From contig RPFO01000065.1 in NCBI GenBank assembly GCA_009746045.1, forward strand, positions 4,477,785 to 4,541,784: a stretch of DNA of 64,000 bases, in the 5' to 3' direction. The stretch comes from Mesostigma viride (Eukaryota; Streptophyta; Mesostigmatophyceae; Mesostigmatales; Mesostigmataceae). The position numbers and the translations under genes are program-made. Below, in pieces: positions 43,346-54,302 of the stretch. Below the pieces are notes generated by a model. It ran no database searches. It saw only the letters and a program-made list of their open reading frames with translations, and was not told the DNA's origin. The number at the start of each line of letters is the position of its first letter. The stretch's first letter is position 1.

Positions 43346-46224
43346 CAAGAAGGGAGCGGGTCCAAGAACTGAACACATCAGTCGCACCCATTCTCCTAGC
43401 CCTGGCCGGCTATCAGATGATGGTACATAGCCTGGCGCCAGCTATGTTCTGTGTTCCGGAAATCCGGGTTCCCTGCCGAGCTCGGCCTTTTTTTTTTTAA
43501 TAATTACCACCAATTAATATGTGGAGCATGCCCTATTCAGCTAACTATACAAACTGTAACGTAACAATCATAGTTAGATAGAGTCGTCTCACTTAATTAG
43601 CTATCAGCATAGCGGGTCCCCAATTCCGGACAGTGTTTCGATTAGTGGCGATACACCGCCAAATGTGGCGGTGTGGCACTTTTTTTGGCAAAATGTGGCG
43701 TTGCCACCCACTTTGACAGGTCCCAAGAAGCCACAATTTGGCCGTGCTGTTCTACTTTGTAGTTTCGTTTCGCCACAGGGTGGCCGTGCCTGAAGTTCAC
43801 CGACTCTAGTACAGGTTCATACGCCACAATTGGCGGTGTCAGCCGGTCTTCCGGCCGGCGTTCCGCCACAAGCCTCCCTAGTACTAGACTACTATGAGTA
43901 CTACTATGACTAACTGACTTACTGACTGCATAGTGCATGGCCAAGAGCCCGGCCAACTGAAGATGAGCCCGGCCACTGAAGTGCCAAGTGGCAAGTGGCC
44001 CGCTGCCAGCTGAGACGGAGACCATAGTGCACTGTGCAGACTGCAGCTTGTGTGCATTTTCACTTTTCAGGCTTCAGCTGGCTGGCGGCCGCCGGCCTGG
44101 CGCCTCAGTTATTAATAAGACACTCGCCAGCCATACTGCATTGACTAGGTTTATTTATCTACTAGGTCGGTATGGTATCTACTAGGGCTATTACCGACTA
44201 GGTCGGTAATTTTCAACAGACCCCTCCGGAGGTGCACACCCGCCCCTTCACGCCGTTTTATTAAAAATCGGACCCATTTTAACGTGAACTAGGTACCGCC
44301 GTACCCAGTTCGTACACAGCGGTTCCACCACCAGATTCTCGGGCGGTTATGGGAGTTACGTTGGAGTTACGCGATCCGATCTTGCTACGGCCGCATCGAT
44401 CCCCGCCTTGATGGCTTGCCTCGAGGAGCACCGCAAGATGAAAAATTGGCTAGATCGAGCCGTCCACGTGTAAATTTGTGCCCGTAGCTTTTTAATAAAA
44501 GTTCGTATAAACCCAGCCTAATGTGTTTCGACTTTCGGCACTAGTACATGTAATCGGGGTTTTGGAAATCACACCCGGTGTTGGGAGCACCCGGTGACGG
44601 GTGACGGGTGACGGGTGACGGGTGACGGGTGACTTGTTAATGTTGTAAAATAAATTGTTGTTGTTAATTTACCAAGTAGGAAAAATCCTCTTGTGTACAG
44701 CCAGTACGGCGCCGCGCCGCGCTGACCCCGCTGCCGGCAGGGTCATTTGCCGCACCAAAAAGCCAGCCCGCCACACGTGGCCGTGCCAAGCCCAATTTTA
44801 ATTGGCTTAAAGCCACACATTGGCCGAGTAAACTGAAGTTTTCATAGTTCGAAACGCCACAAGTGGCCTAGCGCCACGAGTAACGAAAACCTTAATCGAA
44901 CCACTGAATTCCGGAGTCCGGACGTCCGGACTTGGCCAAAACGGCCTCCGCAGCCAAAAAGTAGCCTGACGCCTGCAGTTTGGCTCAATGCCGCGTTAAG
45001 TTACGATGGCACCCAGGCTCGCCGCCCACACTTCGGCGTCGTAACTTAACGCGGGAGCGTAACCTTAAGAATCGTACTGTAAGTTAACGCGGGAATGACT
45101 GTATATAATTATGTTGAATCCGGACTACCTCCAATCTTTTCTTACTTTAGGCGCCCTTGGAGATGGCCGCAGAGGCGCACGTGCCAACGTGCCAACATAA
45201 ATGCAAGCCAGCAAGAATCACATTTCCTTAAGATATGCGGCAACCACCAACATCACGACCACGTGGACGAGGCGTGGAAACTGGACAGCCAGATCTTCGA
45301 CCGGAACTGTTTTTTCGTCTACCACAGCGCCTGGAGGAACTTGTCGAGTATTGCGACGAACCACATCCGGCACGCGCGGCGGGCGTCAGCTGATTCACTC
45401 TGTGCGGGCAGTGAAATAGTTTGGTACCATACCGGATTCGAACACAGGACCTCTTGCATGATTTCGCGGCTATAGGGGCCTGCTGATCCGAAGGCATCCC
45501 AAACGATAGCCCAACGTTGGCTACAACGGCAGGACTCGGGTGTCATGTTGGCGTTCTCATACGCGCGTTACCTTAAAACGCGGGGTTATACTGGATGCCA
45601 TTCGTGGATCCACGTTACTGGCGATGGCCCACTCCTGATTCCGCCATGCTGCGACTTTCAACTTGCGTTGTGACCGCGTGACAATGCGGCAGCGCCGGGC
45701 TTCCGCACATCTCGCCATCGCAATGCTCGCCATTCGCACGCCCATTCTCCAATGTCCATGGTCGGGAATTTGTTAGGTGCCACATTACTTACAGGCCAAG
45801 CTGCTCCGCTGACGCGGCAGTAACGGCATTCGTCCACGTTTCCGGTTCGGTCGCGGAAGAGTCGAGCGCGCGCACGTCCGCAGGTCCAGACCTGCAGATT
45901 TCAGGCAGCCGGATGTCCTCTATAACCGATGAGTAGGCGATAGTCTTTCGTTCCAGATCCCCCGTCAATTGACAGCACATCTGTGAATACCAGGCGCGCC
46001 TGCTCTGCGTTACTTGCTTCCTAGGTACGTTGCCACGTCCTGTCCGTCAACACCAGTCTGCCAACGAGGGCACGCAGTTCTAAGCGGTGCACCCTACCCT
46101 GGTTGCCATGGTTCTGAGCACCTTTGACTTGGCATCGCTCTGTCCTCTCACCTACGACGGCAGATAACCAACGCGCTGTTCCGGGACAGGGGCCTTTGTC
46201 GCCGCCCACTACTCGCCAGCTGGC
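43346..46224. other. Intergenic stretch with motif clusters, no gene recognised
   Basis: GCCACAA...TGGC words recur at 43640-43880 and 44750-44880. (GGGTGAC)n lies at 44592-44634. A tRNA B-box-like GGATTCGAAC at 45432 does not sit in a foldable tRNA. Open frames at 45095-45475 and 46021-46641 (minus) have no recognisable motif. Confidence 0.4.
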
Positions 46225-48345
46225 ATGCAGGTTGCGCCACGTATGCAGCGACCCCAGGCGCCCCTGCTGCTGCTGGCCGGATGGCTGGTGTTGCTGCTGC
46301 ATGGGTTGCTGGTGCTGGACCATGGCCCCGCGACGTGTGTGCTGGCGCGACACACCGCCGCCAAGCGGCTCATTGCGCACATGACCACGCACCGTGCGAT
46401 GCCTATCGATACCACGCACCGTGCAGCAGCGGCACGTGTGCGGCGGACGCCAGCAGGAAAGCACCGTGTACCCACCGCCACACACCCCAGTGTCGATGGC
46501 CATACTGTGTGGTCGGCTGTGCCGCTTGACAGCCATCATGGAGGAGACATCCTCGCGGACACCCTGAGGGGAGGGGCGGGCACGAACAGGCAGCGGGTGG
46601 TGCGGTACCGGCTTGGGACGGCCGGCACGTCGGGCAGTCAACGCCCGCAGTCCACTAATAGTTCAAGAGCGCGTGGCATGCGGGCACGTGGGCCCGCCCC
46701 CAAGAAACCCGCGCATTGCGACCCATCCCCCAACTCGGTGCGCGTCGTCCTCATGAGCTCACGCCTGGGCAACTTCCCCGTCGGCTGCGTGAACGCAAGC
46801 AAGTGCCCTCACTGGGGCAAGGACAGCACCCTCTCCTGCTGCTACGTGCAGGGGGACCCTGGCAACCCGCCCAACGCGAGCATGTGCGAGGACGCCGTCT
46901 GGTACCACGTGCCGGACATACACAGGAGACGCATCAGCAGGCCGCGGCCGGACGTGGTCCTGGTAGCGGTCTCATACGAGTCATCGGGCAACTACCCGCT
47001 GTTGAAGAGCCGAGCGTTCATGTCCCAGTTTGACATCGAGCAGACCTACCGGGTGACGGCGCCGATGCTCCCAGTCCACTTGCCGATGCTCTTTGACAAC
47101 GGGGCTTGGCTGCATCCAGAGGATGCGACGCAAGCAAAGGGTTTCTTTCGGCCGCCACTCCCCACCGCAGAAAAGCTCAAGGCCATCGTGACCGTGAACT
47201 CCAACTGCCACACCAAGAACCATCGTGAGGAGCTGGTGAAGCGGCTCATGGACGGGTTCGAGGTGCACTCGTATGGATCCTGTCTGAAGAACCGAAACGA
47301 CACGATCCCCAGGCACGTCCCCAACACAAATATCCCCCTCTACTCCAAGTATCGCTTCTGCGTTGCGATGGAGAACAGCAACACGGTGGACTATGTCAGC
47401 GAGAAAGTCTATGAAGCGCTGAACGCCGGGTGTGTGCCGCTGTACTTGGGAGCCCCCAACATCCAGGAGTTCCTCCCCTACGAGGTGTCGCGCATGATTG
47501 TTGACCGGAGGAGGTTTGCGACGGAAGGGGAGTACTTTGCTGAGATCCAGAGGCTGATGCACGATGATGAGGCGTATGAGGAGTACATGGCTTGGAGGAA
47601 GGACGCGTGGGCTGGGAAACCGTTCCATCCGGCATTCAAGAAGTACTTGGACCTATTTGCAAAGGACAAGCCACGGTGCGAGCTGTGCCGGTACCTGGCA
47701 GGGCACAAGTATGGAGACCTGGAGGCGAAGCAGCGTAAGGCTCTTCCTTCCCCTCCGCCCAGTGGTTTGGATGGCGACAATAATACCATCCCTCCCCCTG
47801 CGCCTTCTGGTTTGGATGGCGACGATCCCACCGTTCCTCCCCCTGCGCCTACTGGTTTAGATGGCGACAATGCTACCGTCCCTCCCCCTGCGCCTTCTGG
47901 TTTGGATGGCGACGATCCCACCGTTCCTCCCCCTCCACCTACTGGTTTAGATGGCGACAATGCTACCGTCCCTCCCCCTCCCCCTACTGTTTTAGACGGG
48001 GACAATGCTACCGTCCCTCCCCCTCCACCTACTGGTTTAGATGGCGACAATGCTACCGTCCCTCCCCCTCCACCTACTGGTTTAGATGGCGACAATGCTA
48101 CCGTTCCTCCCCCTCCACCTACTGGTTTAGATGGCGACAATGCTACTGTTCCTCCCCCTGCGCCTACTGGTTCGGATGGCGACAATGCTACCGTTCCTCC
48201 CCCTGCGCCTACTGGTTTAGATGGCAACAATGCTACCGTTCCTCTCCCTGAGCTTGGTGGTCTGGATGGCGATAATGCCACCGTTCTGTCACCCCCTCCA
48301 TCATCGCCCCTGTCAAATGTGCCTGCATTCAATTCAATTAGTTAG
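46225..48345 (+). CDS. GT10 alpha-1,3-fucosyltransferase with C-terminal Pro-rich repeats
   Basis: A single 706-codon frame. The enzyme would move fucose from GDP-fucose to glycans in the Golgi. Residues 13-33 form a signal anchor (LLLLAGWLVLLLHGLLVL), giving type II topology, then a basic, low-complexity stem to about 165. The catalytic region (about 170-490) has VWYHVPD, NSNCHTKNHREELVKRL and the GT10 donor-site motif YRFCVAMENSNTVDYVSEKV with YEALNAGCVPLYLG. CELC near 485 resembles the C-terminal CXXC of plant-type enzymes. From 509 to about 690 there are 12 repeats of 15 residues (PPPPPTGLDGDNATV); most contain the N-A-T glycosylation sequon. No intron is needed. The start is the first ATG that gives a signal anchor; the acceptor glycan is unknown. 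Confidence 0.88.
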   Translation: MQVAPRMQRPQAPLLLLAGWLVLLLHGLLVLDHGPATCVLARHTAAKRLIAHMTTHRAMPIDTTHRAAAARVRRTPAGKHRVPTATHPSVDGHTVWSAVPLDSHHGGDILADTLRGGAGTNRQRVVRYRLGTAGTSGSQRPQSTNSSRARGMRARGPAPKKPAHCDPSPNSVRVVLMSSRLGNFPVGCVNASKCPHWGKDSTLSCCYVQGDPGNPPNASMCEDAVWYHVPDIHRRRISRPRPDVVLVAVSYESSGNYPLLKSRAFMSQFDIEQTYRVTAPMLPVHLPMLFDNGAWLHPEDATQAKGFFRPPLPTAEKLKAIVTVNSNCHTKNHREELVKRLMDGFEVHSYGSCLKNRNDTIPRHVPNTNIPLYSKYRFCVAMENSNTVDYVSEKVYEALNAGCVPLYLGAPNIQEFLPYEVSRMIVDRRRFATEGEYFAEIQRLMHDDEAYEEYMAWRKDAWAGKPFHPAFKKYLDLFAKDKPRCELCRYLAGHKYGDLEAKQRKALPSPPPSGLDGDNNTIPPPAPSGLDGDDPTVPPPAPTGLDGDNATVPPPAPSGLDGDDPTVPPPPPTGLDGDNATVPPPPPTVLDGDNATVPPPPPTGLDGDNATVPPPPPTGLDGDNATVPPPPPTGLDGDNATVPPPAPTGSDGDNATVPPPAPTGLDGNNATVPLPELGGLDGDNATVLSPPPSSPLSNVPAFNSIS
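47752..48291 (+). repeat. 45-bp coding minisatellite, 12 units
   Basis: In-frame tandem units at the end of the fucosyltransferase gene (GGCGACAATGCTACCGTCCC core). Units differ at a few positions, mainly AAT/GAT and GCG/CCA. Confidence 0.95.
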
Positions 48346-48932
48346 ATGAATCCTATTGGTGTCAAGTATTTAGATCAAGGAGACAAGCAGCGCAGTGTTA
48401 AGTATTTAGATTTTTGTATGTGAAGGTATTCAAATGGCTGCTAGTTTTTCGACACAGAGTTGATAAGCTCCTTCTGGTAGAATCTCAACAATTCTAAAGT
48501 TCTGTGCTCCTACTTATTTTATGAATTCGACCCCACGTGCTGGGCCCGCATTAAATTCAATTAAAATATAACATGACTCCGTGGGGAGATCATGTAGCAC
48601 GTATTCCCTTGCTTTATTTAGTTATGCTGTGCCCATGCAGAGAGCTACTCTCTGCTGAGAAGCCATGCCATTGCCATTGTTTAGCCATGATGATCTTCCA
48701 CCCCATGCCAGACCCCTAGCTCTGATAAAACATGGTGGTGCAGGTGCACTTGGTGCACCTGGAGCAGGTGTAGTTTACATCCTACCCTTGCGGGACGTAG
48801 CCCAGAATGTATTAAAGGCCATATGCCCCTTCTCAGGGATATGTGCCACATGTACTCCCGACGGAATTGAATTGAATTGTCCAGAACATAACTCCGTTGG
48901 GAGTATATGTAGCACATTAAAAAAATTAAATT
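48346..48932. repeat. 3' flank of the fucosyltransferase, with repeat D fragment
   Basis: 48346-48560 shows nothing recognisable. From 48590 the minus strand matches repeat D (33580-34015), with CTCCGTTGGGAGTATATGTA ends on both sides of 48850-48915. Confidence 0.55.
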
Positions 48933-50678
48933 AACCCGTGTTTTTAAAATTAGAACGCGATATATCGCGTTGTAAGCTTTTTTTAGAACGCGTATAGCAC
49001 CTAAGGAAAATTTTTTTTCATGGTCATGTATATACTTTCCTGAAAGCCCATAAATCAAAGGATTTTTTGAGCTACTCAGACCTACAAAATGCTTATTCAT
49101 TAGAGAGATACACTGGTTTGAATACAGGGGGGTCTGACCATGACCGCGATTTCTTGACCCTAGGTCACAAGTCATGTGCTTATTCACAAATGGTTCATGA
49201 AAAAAATCTGGCTTCTTGCACGAGCTATGGGCAACATATGCAGGCTCTGTGAAACAAAACTCAGGCCCATTGGGCCACTGGAGCTATTTTTCATTAGCAT
49301 CACAATTACAACGCAGTACAACGCAGTGGGAAAAATGAGAGCCCTTCACATCATGACACAACGACACGAGCCCCATAAACGGGGCCATAGTGAGCTTGGA
49401 GGGTCAAAACGTTGAACATAGGCGTTGTATAAGTTATACAGCATCAAACATGCATCAAACATCATGACTGGATGACCTAATATGACTGAATCAGGCAGCC
49501 ATAGCCAAAGCATCATCCACTCTCACAACGTGTTGAGCACATGCCTCGTGGGAATGGAGGTGCTGGGTTTTCATTCCATAACGCGTGCAATACTGAAAGA
49601 AAGAGGCACGTGTAATGCAAGGCTTGGATAGGTTGAGTGATCCATGAGCTTACATGCAGGCAAAGATGACGCTGGAATGCATGCTAGCAAATGGTGGCAA
49701 GATGCTAACAACACATGATTATACACCATGATTATGGGCACCCAGCTGATCTTCTTGCACAATCAAAGCAGTATAAACCATCAACATCTAATCCTCACGA
49801 TATATGCACGGCTTGACGACGTATACAGCACCTAAATACTGCACAACTGCAACCTGCTATGGCTGACATGCAAGCAACGTCGAGTAGGATGGCGGTCTTA
49901 GAGAGGCTGGGCAGAGGTCGGTAGAAATAAGTGGAAAACTGGCAGAAACTAGGTAGAAACACGATATACTTACGCCTGCAAGCACTATTGAGCCGGTGGC
50001 AGAGGCCATTTCCAGGAAAATACAGCATACCGTAGCAATAGCCACGGTCACGCCTTACGCTATTTGCAGGCACCATCATGCCCGGAGCTACCCAATAAAA
50101 GTCTGCACAAATCTCGGTTTAGCCGAGAGTCCGGGCGTTCGGAATGAATAAACATGTGTTAAGAAGTCGAAACACCATGGAAATACCAAGCATGGTGCCG
50201 CAGCAGACCCGAGTCTTGACGTAATAATATGTATGCCGGTTTCCAGGGTTTCCGCATGAAAGTTGGGTGAGAAACTGGAAAAAACTACGTTTCCTTTGCC
50301 CCAGTACCTCAACAAACTCGTAGAAACCTAATTATCAACCTTTGAACGCATCATCATGGTCGTGCTACCCAACAGCCACTGAAATTCGCGCGAAAACTGG
50401 CGAGATCTACCTGCCGCCATCGCCGTCGTCTTCACCTTCGTCCCGCGAAAATGCCTGATTTCAGTGGTACATATTTGTTTGCAGCTGTCACAAAAAAAAT
50501 ACCAAAAATACCAGGATTTTTTCTTGAATTCTATGAGATGTTTCTGACCTATCTTGAAAGCTTCAGACCAAAAATCGCATGTTTAATAGGTTTGCCACGT
50601 GTCAGATTACAACGCGATACATCGCGTTCTAACCCTACAACGCGATGTATCGCGTTGTAAAAAAACACGGGTTAAATT
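48928..50678. mobile_element. 1.74-kb TIR element with 5-bp target duplication
   Basis: AAATT at 48928-48932 and 50674-50678 flanks 48933-50673. Ends are AACCCGTGTTTTT and its inverse, each followed within 25 bases by the palindrome AACGCGATRTATCGCGTT (one copy on the left, two on the right). The interior has no transposase; part of it (about 49800-50000, minus) is a diverged copy of 3590-3780. Superfamily unknown. Confidence 0.65.
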
Positions 50679-50756
50679 ATAACATGCCTCCGATGGATGG
50701 GTGGAGTGGAAGGAGCCGCGTAATCGAACTAATCTAACTCTAAGCTATCTAGTCTA

Positions 50757-51160
50757 GAAAAATCCTCACTACACTAAGTACTCATCAAAACGCCGCCTCC
50801 TCTTGGGGGGAGGTGGCTTGCCCACAGGGGCTGGCGTGTGAGCCTTGACAATCTTCTGCCACCGCGTCTTGTTCTGCATGGCAGTCCAAAGAAGGGAGAG
50901 AGAGTGCATGGATGCGGTGTTCAAACTGGGCTGGGACCACGAGGTCGTCCAGCAACATCTGGATGTAGTTAGTGACACGTTTCCCTACCCTTTTGGGAAT
51001 GCCCTTGGGGCCAGGCCAGGTCAGAATATGCCGCCCTGGCTGGCCAAGCCGCTGGGGGGCTGCCAGACCAAAGGCGGTGTCGACCTGGCTGGTGCGAGCA
51101 AGGTGTCCTACAAATGCTATCCTACGCTGCCTATTCTCGTCCGAAATACGAGGCATTAAT
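50757..51160 (-). pseudogene. LINE C-terminal fragment
   Basis: The minus strand encodes RQRRIAFVGHLARTSQVDTA, then PGRHILTWPGPKG, and in another frame MQNKTRWQKIVKAHTPAPVG, matching the end of the LINE at 32.4-32.7 kb. It is frameshifted. Confidence 0.75.
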
Positions 51161-51167
51161 TAAACAT

Positions 51168-51596
51168 GTGCTCCCGTTGGGGAGTCATGTCCAGAGCACC
51201 GAAGTACTTTTAATCCCTGTGTGTGCACAACAGGAGAAAGGGCAGAGACCCCCAGTCTCCTTCATGCCAAAGGCATGCTGGACAGCTGCATGCGGGCACG
51301 CTAGCTAAACGGACACGCTAACGATCCGGCAGTCTGTGGGTGCAATAAGACCCATGTGAGCATATCATAACAAGGAGCGTGGGCAAGTATAATCTGATCG
51401 AAGCCAGGACGTAGCATGGCTGTACAAGGACTAAGCTAGGGCTATGGCTGGTTGTGTACCGTGCGTTAGCGGTGCACGTGACTAGGTAAGGTGGCACAAC
51501 TAGGCAAACATTCTAAGCATAGCTGCCATGGCGGCAATGACTACCAATGGATACAAGCTAGGGCTACAAGCTATTCTAGCTAGCCCGCTGGGGGCG
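51168..51596 (-). repeat. LINE 3' UTR and tail (repeat C)
   Basis: Read on the minus strand it continues from the ORF1 stop to GACTCCCCAACGGGAGCACA and TTTAATTAAT. It directly follows ORF1, with no ORF2 between. Confidence 0.75.
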
Positions 51597-52977
51597 TCCA
51601 CATCTTGTGGTTGATCATCAGGTCCCCGCCCCTCCAGTACACCTTGGGCTTCTGGGGGTCCTGCTTGTGGCGGAGGTATTCAGGCCACAGGTCATGTCGC
51701 TGCTGCTGCTGAGCGGGGGTCAGGTCGTCATCCAGCGTCCAGGTTCAAGGTCGTGCAACCGCTTGCGACGAGAGAGGAACCGCTGCTTGTCCTCACGGGA
51801 AGGGAAGGTGAGCAGGACTGGTGGGGGAGCCGCCTTGTCCCGTGAGTGGGGAAGGCGGTGGCACCCACGCAGTTCTACCTCACCTACCAGGCCCATGAGG
51901 GTAAGGAGCTGGTCCTTAAGCTCGTCGGCAAGGGAGGTTGACGTCTCACCTGGCTTCTGGGGGAAGCGACGCAGCACCACCCGGCAGTCGCGGCGGGCGC
52001 GGTCGGTGGCCTCCCGTTGTTGAGCCTGGCGAAGGTCTTCAAGCTCCTGGAGCTTCGTAGCGATGGCGTCGGTGGTGGAGGCGGTCGCTGTCCGCAGCAG
52101 GTTCGCATAGGAGAGGGGCGGGAGGTCACCAGCATCCAGCCGGGGTGGCTGGGATGCGATGGTGGCCGTCTGCTCCGCTATCTTTGGGACCTGTGAGGCA
52201 AGGGCCTCGGTGTGGGCGGTGATGGCTTCAACTTAGCTTCTTCATGAGCACGCCGCACTTGCCCTCCACCTGGTTGCATGAGGCTAGAGACAAGTGCAGC
52301 GTGCGTCTCAGATGCCTGTGCCGCGGTGTGCAGCGCCGTAAACTGGGGTTGGAGCTTGTGGACGACTTTGGTTTCCACATTGGAGACCCGGGCCTCCTCC
52401 ACCGTGTTGAGTGTCGTGTTCAGCGAGGTCAGCTTCTCGGCCAACGGCCAGGTCACGTGCTCCTCCAGCACTGCTCGGATGTCATCCTTGCAGAGGGAGG
52501 AAGCCGATGTGGCTGTCGGCTGCGCAGGCTGGGCTGGGGCGCGGATGTTGGCGGCGATTTTGTCCAGGGGTAGCTGGAAGAAGCTGCACAGGATAATAGC
52601 GAGGCGGTGGTCTCCCGTGTTAAAGAACCTCTCCAGGTTCTCGTCGGGGATTGGCCCTGTGGTCCCATGGACCTTGCGTTCCTGTGCTAAGTAACCCACT
52701 ATTTCGGCGCATTCTGCTGTGGTAAGCTGCAGCCATGCAGTGCGGAAAAGAAAAGCGGTCGTAATCGGGTAGCCACTGTCGCCATTTGTGGTCGTGGCAT
52801 GGTTTCTTGGGTTCAGGCGATTAATTAATTAATGGGTTCAGGCGAAGCGCTTGGCGATGGGTTTGCTGGCGATGGATTGGCGAGCCCAGAAGGCTGGGCC
52901 AGGACGATGGCGAGTGGGTTGGGCTGGGAGCCGGCAAGCTCCTTTTCCAAACACCGTTTTGCTTTTGGGGTCGTCAT
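51597..52977 (-). pseudogene. LINE ORF1 (coiled coil plus RRM-like domain), frameshifted
   Basis: From ATG at 52977 (MTTPKAKRCLEKELAGSQPN) through RTAWLQLTTAECAEIVGYLA, a coiled-coil-like region (EKLTSLNTTLNTVEEARVSN), a frameshift near 52225, LQELEDLRQAQQREATDRAR, and then CRVVLRRFPQKPGETSTSLA...LLTFPSREDKQRFLSRRKRL and WRGGDLMINHKMW to a stop at 51597. This is the layout of L1-type ORF1 proteins, which bind RNA and chaperone target-primed reverse transcription. It also carries a 13-nt tail insertion at 52821-52833. Its C-terminal codons recur at 63362-63425. Confidence 0.65.
52809..52845. mobile_element. 13-nt LINE-tail insertion, 12-bp target duplication
   Basis: GGGTTCAGGCGA at 52809-52820 and 52834-52845 flanks TTAATTAATTAAT, which is the LINE's own microsatellite tail with no 3' UTR attached. 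Confidence 0.7.
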
Positions 52978-53194
52978 AGCTGCTTGTCACGTGCGTAACT
53001 TTGGCAATACTGCGTTTCAGCCGTAACCGATTATACTGACGTACGTGTGCGTCTCAAAAAGGCGCATCGAATGCAAGTGGTCTGACCCAATTTGGGGCTC
53101 AGACGCAAAAGATCTGAACTCCGCCGTCAGCCATATACAGCCGTCAGCCATGCATTTTCGTCAACTGCATAATATTTTCAAATAATTCGTCGAA
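52978..53194. other. Short intergenic or LINE 5' UTR sequence
   Basis: No motif seen; position suggests the 5' UTR of the ORF1 element. Confidence 0.3.
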
Positions 53195-53580
53195 TACGAG
53201 GCATACCCTGCATGATACAAAGACTCTAATGACGGGCGCTTGGAAAACCCTACGTTTGAAGGACCTGTCGGAGCATCCTGTAAACCGTGCCGTCGAGCCT
53301 AGCTGCCAGTGTGGGTGTGAGTGTCCACGCCTCGGCGCCCATACGTGAGCACCGTGAGGACGAGGACCTTGAAGAGCATGCGCTTGCAGTGCTCGCCAAG
53401 GCCCTTCGAGCGCCAGTAGGTGTTGAGTGAACGGAGCCTGGCCCAGGCCAGGCCGATGCGGACGTCCACATCGTCTGCGGTGTCAGGGAGCCAACTCCCC
53501 AACAGTTTGAAGCGATCGCGGAACGGGACCTCCGTCCCGTCGAGCAGGCGCGGCAGCGGCGGTGGTGGTGGTGGTGGCGG
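53195..53580 (-). pseudogene. LINE fragment (C-terminal of the RT region)
   Basis: The minus strand encodes LLDGTEVPFRDRFKLLGSWL and AWARLRSLNTYWRSKGLGE, like 54600-54770. It meets an oppositely oriented LINE end across a (GGT)n(GGC)n run at 53555-53593. Confidence 0.75.
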
Positions 53581-53609
53581 CGGCGGCGGCGGCGGCCGGT
53601 GTAGCACAT

Positions 53610-53877
53610 ATATCCCTGCCAGGTGGTTTGTCTGTAATAATATGGAGGCAGATGGTAGGCAAGGATAGATGGCAAGTAGTGATGAAGGAGACCACCCCCA
53701 AGTCTGTGGGGGCTCCGCGTGTGACCGCGTATGGCATTCATAGCGATTCGGGCCGCGGTGCCCACAACCCTGTAATTAGGACCTAGACACTACTTATACC
53801 ATCCATTCCATCCCATGTTCCCCTCCCACTGAGGACTTATGCTCACGTGACGCAGTCATGTGTCTATTAATTAAATT
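53610..53877 (+). mobile_element. LINE 3' end with C-terminal codons and TTAA-type tail
   Basis: Matches 18196-18500 in inverse. It encodes KDRWQVVMKETTPKSVGAPR and ends GTGTCTATTAATTAAATTATT. Confidence 0.75.
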
Positions 53878-54093
53878 ATTAATCCCTGCACGGTCCCGTG
53901 GGAGGCTCTTTGGGCCATCCTAGCTCTGGATCGGGTACCACCAGCGTTTATTGCTGCCATCATTCGTCGACTGTATGAGGGCTCACAGGCAGTCGTGCGG
54001 ACTGCGGAAGGCACCACCCCATGCACCATTCCCCCTTCATGACCACGGGGTGTGCATGGCAAGGTTGTGTCCTGTCCCCATATCTGGTCATCG

Positions 54094-54302
54094 ATTAATT
54101 AATTAATTAATTAATTAATTAATTAATTAATTAATTAATTAATTAATTAATTAATTATATAGAGTTAATTAAACTCGTGCCCCCGTTGGGGAGTCACGGA
54201 GCACCGAAGTGCTTTTAATCCCTCAGTGTACGGTGCACAACAGGAAGAAAGGGCAGAGGCCCCCTTTCTCCTTCATGCCAGAGGCATGCCACAGCTGCAA
54301 TC
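54094..54302 (-). mobile_element. Antisense 5'-truncated LINE 3' end with (AATT)n tail
   Basis: An (AATT)n run of about 65 bases precedes ACTCGTGCCCCCGTTGGGGA, i.e. repeat C on the minus strand, inserted between the YL and FIIVV codons of the host LINE RT. Confidence 0.75.

Noticed and set aside
44592-44634. Telomere-like GGGTGAC repeat
   Set aside because: Only about six units and not a known telomere sequence; treated as a small interstitial repeat.
45405-45500. tRNA gene on the minus strand
   Set aside because: A B-box-like GTTCGAATCC is present, but the T arm does not pair and no acceptor or anticodon stem can be built.
46021-46641. Minus-strand 206-codon frame opposite the fucosyltransferase start
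   Set aside because: It overlaps the N-terminus of a well-supported gene and has no motif.
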